Positions 1 to 5,500 of a stretch of DNA of 6,864 nt are shown here, piece by piece. Within the stretch, counting starts at the first letter, position 1. Each line of letters begins with the position of its first letter. Position numbers and translations under genes: made by a program. Origin of the DNA: Dehalococcoidales bacterium (lineage in GTDB: Bacteria; Chloroflexota; Dehalococcoidia; Dehalococcoidales; GCA-2688105); NCBI GenBank assembly GCA_030640255.1, contig DAOWJS010000091.1, positions 1-6,864 of the forward strand, given 5' to 3'. The notes beneath the pieces are model-generated. The model did no database searches. It was not told the origin of the DNA and worked only from the letters and a program-made list of their open reading frames with translations.

Positions 1-793
1 GCTTATTGACCACCAGGGTGGCTAAGGCTTCGCCATCCACATCCTCAGCAACAATAAGCAGGTTCTTTGACACCTGTAGTATCTTCTCCAGAGCTGGCAA
101 AAGGTCAGAAACAGCCGAGATTTTCTTATCGGTGATAAGGATATAGGGGTCATCTATCACTGTTTCCATCTTCTCGGCATTAGTGATGAAATAGGGGCTG
201 ATATAACCACGGTCAAATTGCATCCCCTCCACAAACTCAGTCTCATACTTTATCCCCTTGGACTCCTCAACAGTGATAACCCCGTCCTTACCCACCTTCT
301 CCATCACCTCAGCAATTAAATCACCAATCTCATGGTCAACGGCGGTTATAGTGGCCACCTGAGCAATCTGCTCCTTACCCTTTACCTCGGTAGACGCCTT
401 TTTAAGCTCGTCAACAAGGGCTTGGGTGGCTTGCTCAATACCTCGCTTTAGCGCCATAGCGTCGGCGCCAGCGGCCACATTCTTAAAGCCGCCAGAGATA
501 ATAGCGTGAGCCAGAATAGTTGATGTCGTAGTGCCATCGCCACAAGCATCATTGGTCTTAGTGGCGGCTTCCTTAACTAACTGCACCCCCATGTTCTCAA
601 AAGGGTCGGGAAGCTCAATATCCTTGGCAATGGCAACCCCGTCATCAATTACTGAGGGGGCACCCCATTTCTTATCCAGGGCTACGCAATGTCCCTTGGG
701 TCCCAGGGTTACCTTGACCGCATCAACTAGAGCATCTATTCCCCTCTTTAGGGAATGCCTGACTTCCTCATCAAATATAATCTGTTTTGCCAT
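1..793 (-). CDS. groL: Chaperonin GroEL (HSP60), N-terminal 264 residues, cut by window edge
   Basis: This is the large subunit of the cytosolic group I chaperonin, which encloses unfolded proteins in an ATP-driven double ring capped by GroES. Reading the minus strand from ATG at 793 gives MAKQIIFDEEVRHSLKRG, followed by the ATP-binding segment VTLGPKG (about residues 28-34), the DDG motif (50-52) and GDGTTT (85-90), whose Asp86 is the expected catalytic residue. VITVEESKG and the start of the apical domain follow. The family is about 540 residues, so the C-terminal half lies outside the window; no frameshift is visible in the part present. AAGGAGGAG lies a few bases upstream of the start. 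The gene follows groES by 31 bp in one operon under the CIRCE-controlled promoter. Small departures from the usual sequence (DDGVAIAKDIELPD, TTTSTILAHA) are conservative. Confidence 0.98.
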   Translation of the reverse strand, partial: MAKQIIFDEEVRHSLKRGIDALVDAVKVTLGPKGHCVALDKKWGAPSVIDDGVAIAKDIELPDPFENMGVQLVKEAATKTNDACGDGTTTSTILAHAIISGGFKNVAAGADAMALKRGIEQATQALVDELKKASTEVKGKEQIAQVATITAVDHEIGDLIAEVMEKVGKDGVITVEESKGIKYETEFVEGMQFDRGYISPYFITNAEKMETVIDDPYILITDKKISAVSDLLPALEKILQVSKNLLIVAEDVDGEALATLVVNK

Positions 794-824
794 TTTTCTC
801 CTCCTTACCTACTAACCCAACTGG

Positions 825-1121
825 TTATTTAGTTTTCTTAGCCAAAATATCGCTCTCACGCAGGATTATGAGCTCCTCATCATCAATCTTAATTTCACTG
901 CCTCCATACTTAGCATAAATAACTATATCACCCACCTTGACATCCATAGCTATCCGCTTTCCGTCCTCAGATAGCCTGCCCGGACCAACCGCCACAACCT
1001 CACCCTCCTGGGGTTTCTCCTTGGCGGTATCGGGCAGAACAATACCCCCCTTGGTTACCTCCTCTCTTTCAATGGGCTTGACTACCAAGCGGTCGGCCAG
1101 CGGTTGAAGCTTAACCACCAT
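825..1121 (-). CDS. groES: Co-chaperonin GroES (HSP10)
   Basis: This 98-residue cap of the GroEL ring starts MVVKLQPLADRLVVKP. It then has the mobile loop EEVTKGGIVLPDTAKEKPQ (about residues 20-38), whose IVL triplet docks on GroEL, then EGEVVAVGPG and the C-terminal YGGSEIKIDDEELIILRESDILA. Length and motifs are normal for the family. An ATG at 1151 would give ten more residues (MSIELKRRTD), but the ATG at 1121 is preferred: AGGAGG lies 6 bases before it and GroES proteins normally begin right at this point. It is the first gene of the groES-groEL operon, with a leader of about 70 nt that begins at the CIRCE element. Confidence 0.97.
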   Translation of the reverse strand: MVVKLQPLADRLVVKPIEREEVTKGGIVLPDTAKEKPQEGEVVAVGPGRLSEDGKRIAMDVKVGDIVIYAKYGGSEIKIDDEELIILRESDILAKKTK

Positions 1122-1163
1122 ATCAGTCCTCCTTTTCAGTTCAATTGACACGAATTCAATTTA

Positions 1164-1190
1164 TTAGCACTCTCCCCTTGAGAGTGCTAA
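1164..1190 (-). promoter_or_regulatory. CIRCE operator (HrcA binding site)
   Basis: TTAGCACTC and GAGTGCTAA form a perfect 9+9 bp inverted repeat with a 9-bp spacer, the canonical CIRCE consensus. HrcA bound here represses groES-groEL at normal temperature, and its loss of activity on heat shock releases the operon. The element begins at the predicted transcript start, so it also forms the first hairpin of the mRNA leader. hrcA itself is not in the window. Confidence 0.97.
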
Positions 1191-1197
1191 CTGCTAT

Positions 1198-1226
1198 ATA
1201 ATAGCCTAGGTAAACATATATCGCAA
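1198..1226 (-). promoter_or_regulatory. Sigma-70-type promoter of groES-groEL
   Basis: On the minus strand TTGCGA (1221-1226) is separated by exactly 17 bp from TATTAT (1198-1203). The predicted start is near 1191, at the edge of the CIRCE element, which is the usual geometry for HrcA repression. No second promoter is needed to explain the operon. Confidence 0.8.
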
Positions 1227-1253
1227 CTTAATAAATGACTATTTACAGCCAAT

Positions 1254-1290
1254 GTTAATAACTGATAGACGTTCTGATGTCTATATTAAC
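1254..1290. repeat. Bulged inverted repeat upstream of the groES promoter
   Basis: GTTAATA, a short unpaired insert, and ATAGAC pair with GTCTATATTAAC across an eight-base loop. This gives about 12 bp of interrupted stem. It lies about 30 bp upstream of the -35 box of groES. It could be an upstream regulator site or the scar of a repeat. No function can be assigned. Confidence 0.4.
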
Positions 1291-1340
1291 CTTTGTTCTC
1301 CTGAATACGCTCGTTTAATACCAAACTGACCCTTATAGAT

Positions 1341-1468
1341 TTTTTATTAGGTGACCCTATCCCCTTTATCCTTGCCAAAGCAGGCAAGGACTTTATCCCC
1401 TTCCCCTTAATGAGGGGGAAGGGGAAGATTTTGAAAAGAGGGGGTGATGCCCCTCTTAAACACCCATA
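1341..1468 (-). repeat. C/G-rich hairpin repeat, short copy
   Basis: The stretch starts TTTTTATTAGGTGACCCTA, matching the border ATTAGGTAACCCT at 6159-6171 of the large inverted repeat, and it ends with the family's hairpin-plus-TTAAACAC motif. Inside are three stems: CCTTGCC/GGCAAGG (1370-1389), CCCCTTCCCC/GGGGAAGGGG (1397-1424) and GAGGGG/CCCCTC (about 1439-1455). It is non-coding and lies just past the stop of the small membrane protein at 1481. It is in the same orientation as the copy at 6157-6330 and opposite to those at 1889 and 2685. Confidence 0.65.
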
Positions 1469-1480
1469 AGGTCAAACCTT

Positions 1481-1747
1481 TCACCGAGCCAATATCCCTA
1501 AGCTAAACCCAATTAGCATTACAAAAATGATAAAATAGGTGAAGAATATTGGACCTAGCCAGCCAGGTCTACCATATTTATCATCAAGATACCGGATGCC
1601 TAAGAATCCGAGAATTATGAGCACGCCAGTTATAATAATGACTATGAACCAATAGGGATTTCCACATATGACACGACCATACCCCTTCAGTTTAATGATG
1701 CTCAGAGCCTTGGCTAAAACCACCGGGAGTTTATAGTATAGCATCAC
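1481..1747 (-). CDS. Hypothetical small membrane protein, two predicted helices
   Basis: I do not recognise a family. The frame gives 88 residues with two clearly hydrophobic stretches, about residues 32-50 (FIVIIITGVLIILGFLGI) and 66-87 (IFFTYFIIFVMLIGFSLGIL). They are joined by a polar loop, YLDDKYGRPGW, whose charges suggest a short exposed turn. The product would be a hairpin-like inner-membrane protein of unknown role. The start is uncertain: GTG at 1747 and ATG at 1744 are adjacent, and the nearest purine-rich stretch (GAGGTTGAG) is further than ideal. It is flanked by repeats on one side and by an AT-rich stretch (1748-1888) on the other. That stretch contains TATAAT-like minus-strand sequence near 1850 but no convincing -35. 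The composition fits a real membrane protein better than chance, but a decayed gene is possible. Confidence 0.45.
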   Translation of the reverse strand: MMLYYKLPVVLAKALSIIKLKGYGRVICGNPYWFIVIIITGVLIILGFLGIRYLDDKYGRPGWLGPIFFTYFIIFVMLIGFSLGILAR

Positions 1748-1888
1748 GGCAGCGAATTCTCAACCTCAAATATTTGTGAGAGTAGAGATAGGAATAGATG
1801 AGTTTATCGGCAAATAAGCCTAACCTTATGCCTCACACTTATATATACTTATTATATATGATGTTATTCATAATATAGTATAGCTATG

Positions 1889-2132
1889 ATGCCCTCCTCT
1901 CCTTCAAAGTAGCCGGTACTAAAGGAGAGTTAAAGAGAGGCGAAGCCCTCTTACATAATCGGTTCCTCCCTGCCTCTCGATAAGGGAAAGTCTGAAGAGG
2001 CGAAGCCCCCTTACATAATCGGTTCCTCCCTGCCTCTCGATAAGGGAAAGTCTGAAGGGGCGAAGCCCCTTCACCAAAATTTCTTCCCCCTCCCTTTGTA
2101 AGGGAGGGGGATAAAGGGGGAGGGTTACCCGA
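1889..2132 (+). repeat. C/G-rich hairpin repeat, second copy, containing a 60-bp tandem duplication
   Basis: The copy opens with GCCCTCCTCTCCTTCAAAG. It ends with the border CCCCCTCCCTT, AAGGGAGGGGG, ATAAAGGGGGAGGGTTACC, which reappears at 3046-3080 and inverted at about 6163-6200. Several hairpins have the core GGCGAAGCC. Because of its C/G strings the minus strand is open for 85 codons, but that frame only spells the repeat twice and is not a gene. The border ends 12 bp upstream of the promoter of the XRE gene. Confidence 0.75.
1937..2056 (+). repeat. 60-bp direct tandem repeat, two units
   Basis: Positions 1937-1996 and 1997-2056 match almost base for base with an exact 60-bp period. Each runs from GAGGCGAAGCCC through ACATAATCGGTTCCTCCC to AGGGAAAGTCTGAA. 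A third partial unit begins with GGGGCGAAGCCCC. The near identity shows a recent duplication inside the older repeat. Confidence 0.9.
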
Positions 2133-2143
2133 CAATCTCAACT

Positions 2144-2172
2144 TTGACAGTTTACACTAAATCGTGTAGAAT
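2144..2172 (+). promoter_or_regulatory. Promoter and operator O1 of the XRE gene
   Basis: TTGACA (2144-2149), a 17-bp spacer and TAGAAT (2167-2172) make a near-consensus sigma-70 promoter. The palindromic site TACACT-AAAT-CGTGTA (2153-2168) fills the spacer and overlaps the -10 box, so a bound protein would block RNA polymerase. The predicted +1 falls at about 2179, the A of the ATG. The same site recurs at O2 and O3, which points to autorepression by the encoded XRE protein (inference). Confidence 0.85.
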
Positions 2173-2178
2173 CTAGCT

Positions 2179-2427
2179 ATGAGTAACCGGAATAGGGTGA
2201 AACGACTAGAGTGGGATAGCGGACAAATCAATGCCTTAAGATGCCATTTAGGTCTGACCCAGCGAGAGATGGCTGACAGACTAGGCACACGTCAGCAAAC
2301 CATAAGTGAGTGGGAAACTGGGCAGTATAAACCCCGTGGCGCCTCATCCACCCTGCTGTCTATAATTGCTGAACGCGCCAAATTTGAATATACGGCTACC
2401 TCCTCCCCAAAACCTACCAAACCTTGA
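2179..2427 (+). CDS. Small XRE-family (Cro/C1-type) DNA-binding regulator, predicted leaderless
   Basis: This 82-residue protein is almost entirely one helix-turn-helix domain. LRCHLGLTQREMADRLG (about residues 20-36) forms the first helices, TRQQTISEWETGQYKPRG (37-54) the recognition helix and the usual SxWExG turn, and ASSTLLSIIAERAKF the closing helix. There is no sensor or oligomerisation domain and no signal peptide, so it is probably a dimeric cytoplasmic repressor. No Shine-Dalgarno sequence precedes the ATG; only six bases separate it from the -10 box, so the mRNA should begin at or next to the start codon. Three near-identical palindromes (2153, 2430, 2574) flank the gene and are its likely targets. 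The TGA stop overlaps the -35 box of the next promoter. Antitoxin-type XRE proteins look similar, but no toxin gene is adjacent. Confidence 0.85.
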   Translation: MSNRNRVKRLEWDSGQINALRCHLGLTQREMADRLGTRQQTISEWETGQYKPRGASSTLLSIIAERAKFEYTATSSPKPTKP

Positions 2428-2452
2428 CAGTATACACGGAAACGTGTATACT
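2424..2452 (+). promoter_or_regulatory. Strong promoter with perfect palindromic operator O2
   Basis: TTGACA (2424-2429), a 17-bp spacer and TATACT (2447-2452) form the best promoter in the window. The operator is GTATACACG, spacer GAAA, CGTGTATAC (2430-2451), a perfect 9+9 bp palindrome in the same register as O1. The predicted start is near 2459. An ATG at 2457 runs only three codons before TAA, so no protein follows; the next signal is the terminator hairpin ending at 2563. Confidence 0.85.
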
Positions 2453-2458
2453 AATAAT

Positions 2459-2563
2459 GTTCCGTTAAATTGTAGGTTCAAAAACAACGAAGTGAATCAG
2501 TTAATAGGTTAGTTAGGTTTAATTATAATGGTGCGGTTTAGTCGAAGCCAACCGCTTTTATTT
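2459..2563 (+). ncRNA. Candidate small RNA of about 105 nt under XRE control
   Basis: This stretch lies between the strong O2 promoter and an intrinsic-type terminator and has stops in all three forward frames. It has little self-structure before the terminator stem but carries repeated GGTT-containing words (TAGGTTC, TAGGTTAG, TTAGGTTT). These are partly complementary to AACCTACCAAACC at the 3' end of the XRE gene (2411-2423), so pairing with that message is conceivable. The call rests on promoter plus terminator only. It could instead be the leader of a lost gene. Confidence 0.4.
2533..2563 (+). terminator. Rho-independent-type terminator
   Basis: GCGGTT (2533-2538) and AACCGC (2550-2555) form a six-base stem with an 11-base loop, followed at once by TTTTATTT. 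This would end a transcript started at O2 before it reaches the truncated reading frame at 2613. The stem is short, so efficiency may be modest. Confidence 0.6.
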
Positions 2564-2566
2564 AGG

Positions 2567-2594
2567 TTGTTGATACACGATAGCGTGTTAAATA
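2567..2594 (+). promoter_or_regulatory. Operator O3 with a weaker promoter
   Basis: TACACG-ATAG-CGTGTT (2574-2589) repeats the O1/O2 operator with the same 4-bp spacer. Overlapping boxes are weaker here: TTGTTG (2567-2572), 16 bp, TAAATA (2589-2594), or TTAAAT (2588-2593) in the register of O1 and O2. It faces the short reading frame starting at 2613, the remnant of a DUF2851-like gene, so that gene was probably once a target of the XRE repressor (inference). Confidence 0.6.
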
Positions 2595-2612
2595 CGAGGG
2601 ATAATTATAGTT

Positions 2613-2729
2613 ATGCCTTCTCTAGTATTAACGCCGGCAAAGGTATCTGAGAGCCAAGTTATAAAAATATGGCAGCGCCAGAATAGGTTGTCCATTGAGG
2701 AAGTTTTAGATGGGTTTCGCCCCTTTTAA
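2613..2729 (+). pseudogene. Truncated 5' end of a DUF2851-like gene, broken by a repeat
   Basis: ATG at 2613 opens 38 codons ending at TAA 2727-2729. Residues 13-23, ESQVIKIWQRQ, match ESQVIKMWQHQ at residues 9-19 of the intact DUF2851 protein at 3161. The DNA agrees at 27 of 33 positions, and only two of the six changes alter the residue. From about 2685 the sequence is instead that of the repeat (compare GAGGAAGTTTTAGATGGG with the complement of 6509-6528). The reading frame is thus an ancestral start fused to repeat sequence, with everything after residue 23 lost. AGGG at 2597-2600 is a weak, distant ribosome binding site. A functional 38-residue peptide cannot be excluded but seems unlikely. 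Confidence 0.6.
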
Positions 2730-3003
2730 TTCCCTTACTAAACAACCCATCAATAAGGGAAGGGGGAGGGTAAGTAAGAGGGGGGCTTCGCCCTCCGCTA
2801 AAATCTCTCTAAGGAAATTACACCGTCCCTTGGCTACGGAGTCTGACCCGATGGGGCGTTTAAGAGAGGCATTAGTCCCTCTTTATAGAATCTTCCGCTC
2901 TCCTTAAAAAGAGGGTCAAAGGGAGGCTATACTAAAGAAGAGTTAAAGAGGGGCCATACTTAAAGGAGAGTTTAAGAGGTTAGCCCCCTAGTAAGGGGAG
3001 TCT

Positions 3004-3026
3004 AAGAGGGGCGTAGCCCCTCTTTT
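3004..3026 (+). terminator. Perfect 9-bp hairpin followed by T tract inside the repeat
   Basis: AAGAGGGGC (3004-3012) pairs perfectly with GCCCCTCTT (3016-3024) around the triplet GTA and runs into TTTT. It would work as an intrinsic terminator for transcripts entering from O3. The reverse-oriented copy lies near 6218-6238. It is also a standard module of the repeat family, so termination may be incidental. Confidence 0.5.
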
Positions 3027-3090
3027 AAAACCATTTCCCCCTCCCTTATCAAGGGAGGGGGATAAAGGGGGAGGGTTACCTATTTAAAAA

Positions 3091-3145
3091 TCTATGTCAT
3101 TTCTTGAGATTGCTTCGTCGCTAACACTCCTCGCAAAGACATGAG
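3091..3145 (+). repeat. REP-like interspersed element, left copy
   Basis: This 55-bp block has the familiar core GAGATTGCTTCGTCGCTA, then CTCCTCGCAAAGACATGAG, an imperfect palindrome of the kind scattered in many Chloroflexota and other genomes. It is identical over all 55 positions to the inverted copy at 6098-6152. It lies about 20 bp before the DUF2851 start. Confidence 0.75.
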
Positions 3146-3160
3146 GCTAGTCTAAAGGGG

Positions 3161-4549
3161 GTGAGGTTGATAAATAATCTCCCAGAGAGTCAAGTTATTA
3201 AGATGTGGCAGCACCAGTTACTGAAGGGAACGGAGCTGGTTACTGAGGCTGGTGAGCCGATAAGGATAATCTACCCGGGCAGAATTAATGATGGTCGAGG
3301 GGCTGATTTTCGGGATGCGGTTATGGCTACTAATAGCGGGTTAATGAAGGGGGATATAGAGGTTCATGTTAAATCTAGTGACTGGCGAGCTCACCGACAT
3401 CACCTGGACACCGCCTATAACCGGGTAATCCTGCACGTAGTGATGTGGCACAACGCTAAGGTGGCTACCAATCTCCAGAACGGAGGGGGTGTCCCTATTC
3501 TGGCACTGCATAAATACATAAAAGACCCGGTTAGCCAATGGAGTGATGGGGTAGAGCTCCCCGCCAGCTTAAATATGCCCTGTCTTAAAGCTGCCCAACG
3601 CCTGACCACAGGGGCTATGGCGGAATTTCTAGATAGTGCCGGGGAGGAAAGGTTTTTCAGCAAGGTTGCCCAGCTTGAAGCCGATTTAGCTCAAATGGGG
3701 GCAAGCCAATGCCTTTATCAGGGGATAATGGGGGCTCTGGGTTACTCCAAGAATAAGCTCCCCATGCTCAAGCTAGCTCGCCGGTTGCCACTTCAGGTTC
3801 TTGAGTCGGTGACTCAGGGTGAAATCCCGGATGAAGAATGTCTTGCCCGGCAGCAGGCTCTTCTATTGGGTACTGCCGGACTACTTCCCTGGCAACGCCC
3901 GGGGTGGTGCCAGGAAAATAAATTAGGCGACAAATGGGTAGACAAGTTAGAAAGGCTATGGGCTTCTTTGCGTCACCCTGAAGTGATGTCCTCTAATGAC
4001 TGGCACCTGTTTAAGGTCAGACCAAACAACTCCCCCATTCGTCGTATAGTAGCCATAAGTTACCTCATACTCCGCTACCGGGAAAGAGGGATAGTTGACG
4101 GGGTGGTCAGTTTGGTAAAGGAGGCACCTCTCAGCCAGGGTCATTCTGGGTTGGAAAGGGGGCTAATGGTTACCATCAATAGTTGCGGGGCAAGTCACTT
4201 TGATTTTGGTGTCGGCAGCAGGATAAGAAACCGAACTCTTCTCGGCAGCCAGCGAGCGGCTGATATTGCCGTCAATGTGCTCTTGCCCTTCATAGTTGCC
4301 TGGAGCCGACTTACCTCTCAGCCAGAACTGGAGCAGAAGTCTCTTGGCCTTTATCACCGTTATCCTAGGCTGGCGGTAAACACGGTGGAAAGGCATATGA
4401 GGGGTCAGCTGGGGCTAAGCAGTAGCCTGGTCAGCTCCGCCCGGCGCCAACAGGGGCTAGTCCACATCTATAAAACCCGGTGTAGTCAAGGTAGATGTAA
4501 CTGCTGCCGTTTAGCCCAGCTTGAGACCGGGAATCACATCCAGGTCTAA
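3161..4549 (+). CDS. DUF2851 family protein, function unknown
   Basis: The full-length reading frame gives 462 residues, about the family's usual size. Characteristic blocks are YPGRINDGRGADFRDA (39-53), GDIEVHVKSSDW (64-75), HRHHLDTAYNRVILHVV (78-94), ALGYSKNKLPM (192-202) and a C-terminal cluster with Cys441, 446, 448 and 449 near GRCNCC that could bind metal. The spacing of Asp49 to Glu67-x-His-x-Lys71 recalls PD-(D/E)XK nuclease cores, but this is only a visual analogy. No signal peptide or membrane segment is seen. The start is either GTG 3161 or, better spaced from AGGGGG (3156-3161), TTG 3167. Both lie within the end of repeat A, so the repeat supplies the translation start. It converges on tsaD with a 39-bp overlap of coding ends. 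A truncated paralogue start lies at 2613. Confidence 0.88.
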   Translation: MRLINNLPESQVIKMWQHQLLKGTELVTEAGEPIRIIYPGRINDGRGADFRDAVMATNSGLMKGDIEVHVKSSDWRAHRHHLDTAYNRVILHVVMWHNAKVATNLQNGGGVPILALHKYIKDPVSQWSDGVELPASLNMPCLKAAQRLTTGAMAEFLDSAGEERFFSKVAQLEADLAQMGASQCLYQGIMGALGYSKNKLPMLKLARRLPLQVLESVTQGEIPDEECLARQQALLLGTAGLLPWQRPGWCQENKLGDKWVDKLERLWASLRHPEVMSSNDWHLFKVRPNNSPIRRIVAISYLILRYRERGIVDGVVSLVKEAPLSQGHSGLERGLMVTINSCGASHFDFGVGSRIRNRTLLGSQRAADIAVNVLLPFIVAWSRLTSQPELEQKSLGLYHRYPRLAVNTVERHMRGQLGLSSSLVSSARRQQGLVHIYKTRCSQGRCNCCRLAQLETGNHIQV

Positions 4550-5500
4550 ACCATCTACCTTACCTGCCTTAAACCGGTAGTAGCCGCAGGCGGCAATCAT
4601 CGCCGCATTATCAGTGCATAACACCGGCTCAGGAATCAGCACCGGGATGGGTGAATCTTTCACCAGCCAGCTTCGGAGCCGCTTATTGGAGGCTACCCCA
4701 CCGGCCAGTAAAATCTGCTTCACCCGGTGCTCCCTGGCGGCGGCCACAGTTTTGGTGACCAGGGTGTCAACCACCGCTTCCTGAAAGCTGGCAGCAGCAT
4801 CAGTCGGGGATGAAACCTCCCCGGCTTCGACCAATCGCAACAGGGCGGTCTTGACACCGCTGAAGCTGAAATCGCTGGTCCCCTTCAGCCAGGCACGAGG
4901 TAGCTGAATAGAGGCGGTGCCATCTCTAGCTGCCTTCTCAATGGCGGGACCGCCGGGGTAACCCAGCCTCAGTATTCGGGCGGCTTTATCAAAGGCTTCG
5001 CCGGCAGCGTCATCCCGTGTCCGCCCCAACAGCACATAGTCCCCGTGCCCCTTCATCACCACCAAGTCACTATGCCCCCCGGAAACAATGAGGCACACCA
5101 GGGGGAAGACGGGGGCAGACTCATTACCTTGGTCAATCAGCCAGTTAGCGTAGATATGACCCTCAAGGTGATTAACTCCGGTAATAGGTAGCCCACGAGC
5201 TAAAGCCATAGCCTTAGCCATATTTACCCCTACCAGCAGTGAGCCAGCCAAGCCAGGGCCAATGGTGACAGCAATGCCATCCAAATCATCCCAGGTAGCC
5301 TTAGCCTCGGCCATTGCCTGGTCAATGATGGGGATAATGGACAGAATGTGCTGCCTTGAGGCTACTTCAGGGACAATCCCGCCATAGCGGGCATGGATTT
5401 CCACCTGCGAGGCAATCTGATTAGACAGAATTTTAATCCCGTCCTCCACCACGGCGGCGGCGGTTTCATCACAGGAGGTCTCAATACCCAGGATTTTCAT
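4511..5500 (-). CDS. tsaD: tRNA N6-adenosine threonylcarbamoyltransferase TsaD (Gcp/YgjD)
   Basis: This cytoplasmic enzyme transfers the threonylcarbamoyl group to A37 of ANN-decoding tRNAs, making t6A, together with TsaB and TsaE. Those genes and tsaC are not in the window. The 329 residues have all the landmarks of the ASKHA-fold family: MKILGIETSCDETAAAVV at the start, the metal-binding NHLEGH with His111 and His115, VSGGHSD (139-145), DDAAGEAFDKAAR (163-174), SFSGVKTALL (212-221), GGVASNKRLR (267-276) and CTDNAAMIA with the metal ligand Asp297. Length is typical and nothing is missing. GGAGG lies five bases before the ATG. It is the second gene of an operon with trmO, whose TGA overlaps this ATG (ATGA). 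Its last 39 bp are antisense to the end of the DUF2851 gene. Confidence 0.97.
   Translation of the reverse strand: MKILGIETSCDETAAAVVEDGIKILSNQIASQVEIHARYGGIVPEVASRQHILSIIPIIDQAMAEAKATWDDLDGIAVTIGPGLAGSLLVGVNMAKAMALARGLPITGVNHLEGHIYANWLIDQGNESAPVFPLVCLIVSGGHSDLVVMKGHGDYVLLGRTRDDAAGEAFDKAARILRLGYPGGPAIEKAARDGTASIQLPRAWLKGTSDFSFSGVKTALLRLVEAGEVSSPTDAAASFQEAVVDTLVTKTVAAAREHRVKQILLAGGVASNKRLRSWLVKDSPIPVLIPEPVLCTDNAAMIAACGYYRFKAGKVDGLDLDVIPGLKLG

Larger units (their letters stand above)
2685..3174 (+). repeat. Composite repeat A, left arm of the large inverted repeat
   Basis: This arm is the inverted partner of 6069-6538. The inner part (2915-3174) matches at roughly 95% or better by eye, including an identical 55-bp block. 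The outer part (2685-2914) is more diverged but shares GAGGAAGTTTTAGATGGG, TTACACC, CCCTTGGCTAC, GAGTCT and ACCCGATGG with the right arm. It contains several GC hairpins and the border GGATAAAGGGGGAGGGTTACC. No transposase or recombinase is encoded; the open frame 2710-2907 only spells repeat. The arm ends inside the first codons of the DUF2851 gene. Confidence 0.85.

Noticed and set aside
531..815. 94-codon open frame on the plus strand
   Set aside because: It lies antisense to groEL, whose protein sequence is unmistakable, and has no family features.
1122..1151. Upstream ATG extending GroES by ten residues
   Set aside because: The internal ATG at 1121 has a well-placed AGGAGG and gives the normal GroES N-terminus.
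1937..2070. CRISPR array
   Set aside because: The 60-bp units are directly adjacent with no unique spacers, and no cas gene is present.
1884..2141. 85-codon open frame on the minus strand
   Set aside because: It only translates the C/G-rich repeat and its 60-bp tandem units, giving a duplicated low-complexity peptide.
2685..2729. Resemblance of LSIEEVLDGF to part of DUF433-type antitoxins
   Set aside because: The match is about ten residues, lies in repeat sequence and lacks the rest of the domain; with no toxin gene nearby it is not enough for a toxin-antitoxin call.
2710..2907. 65-codon open frame on the plus strand
   Set aside because: It lies wholly within repeat A; the inverted copy does not keep the frame.
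3341..4396. Four minus-strand open frames opposite the DUF2851 gene
   Set aside because: They are shadows of a well-supported coding frame, without ribosome sites or recognisable motifs.
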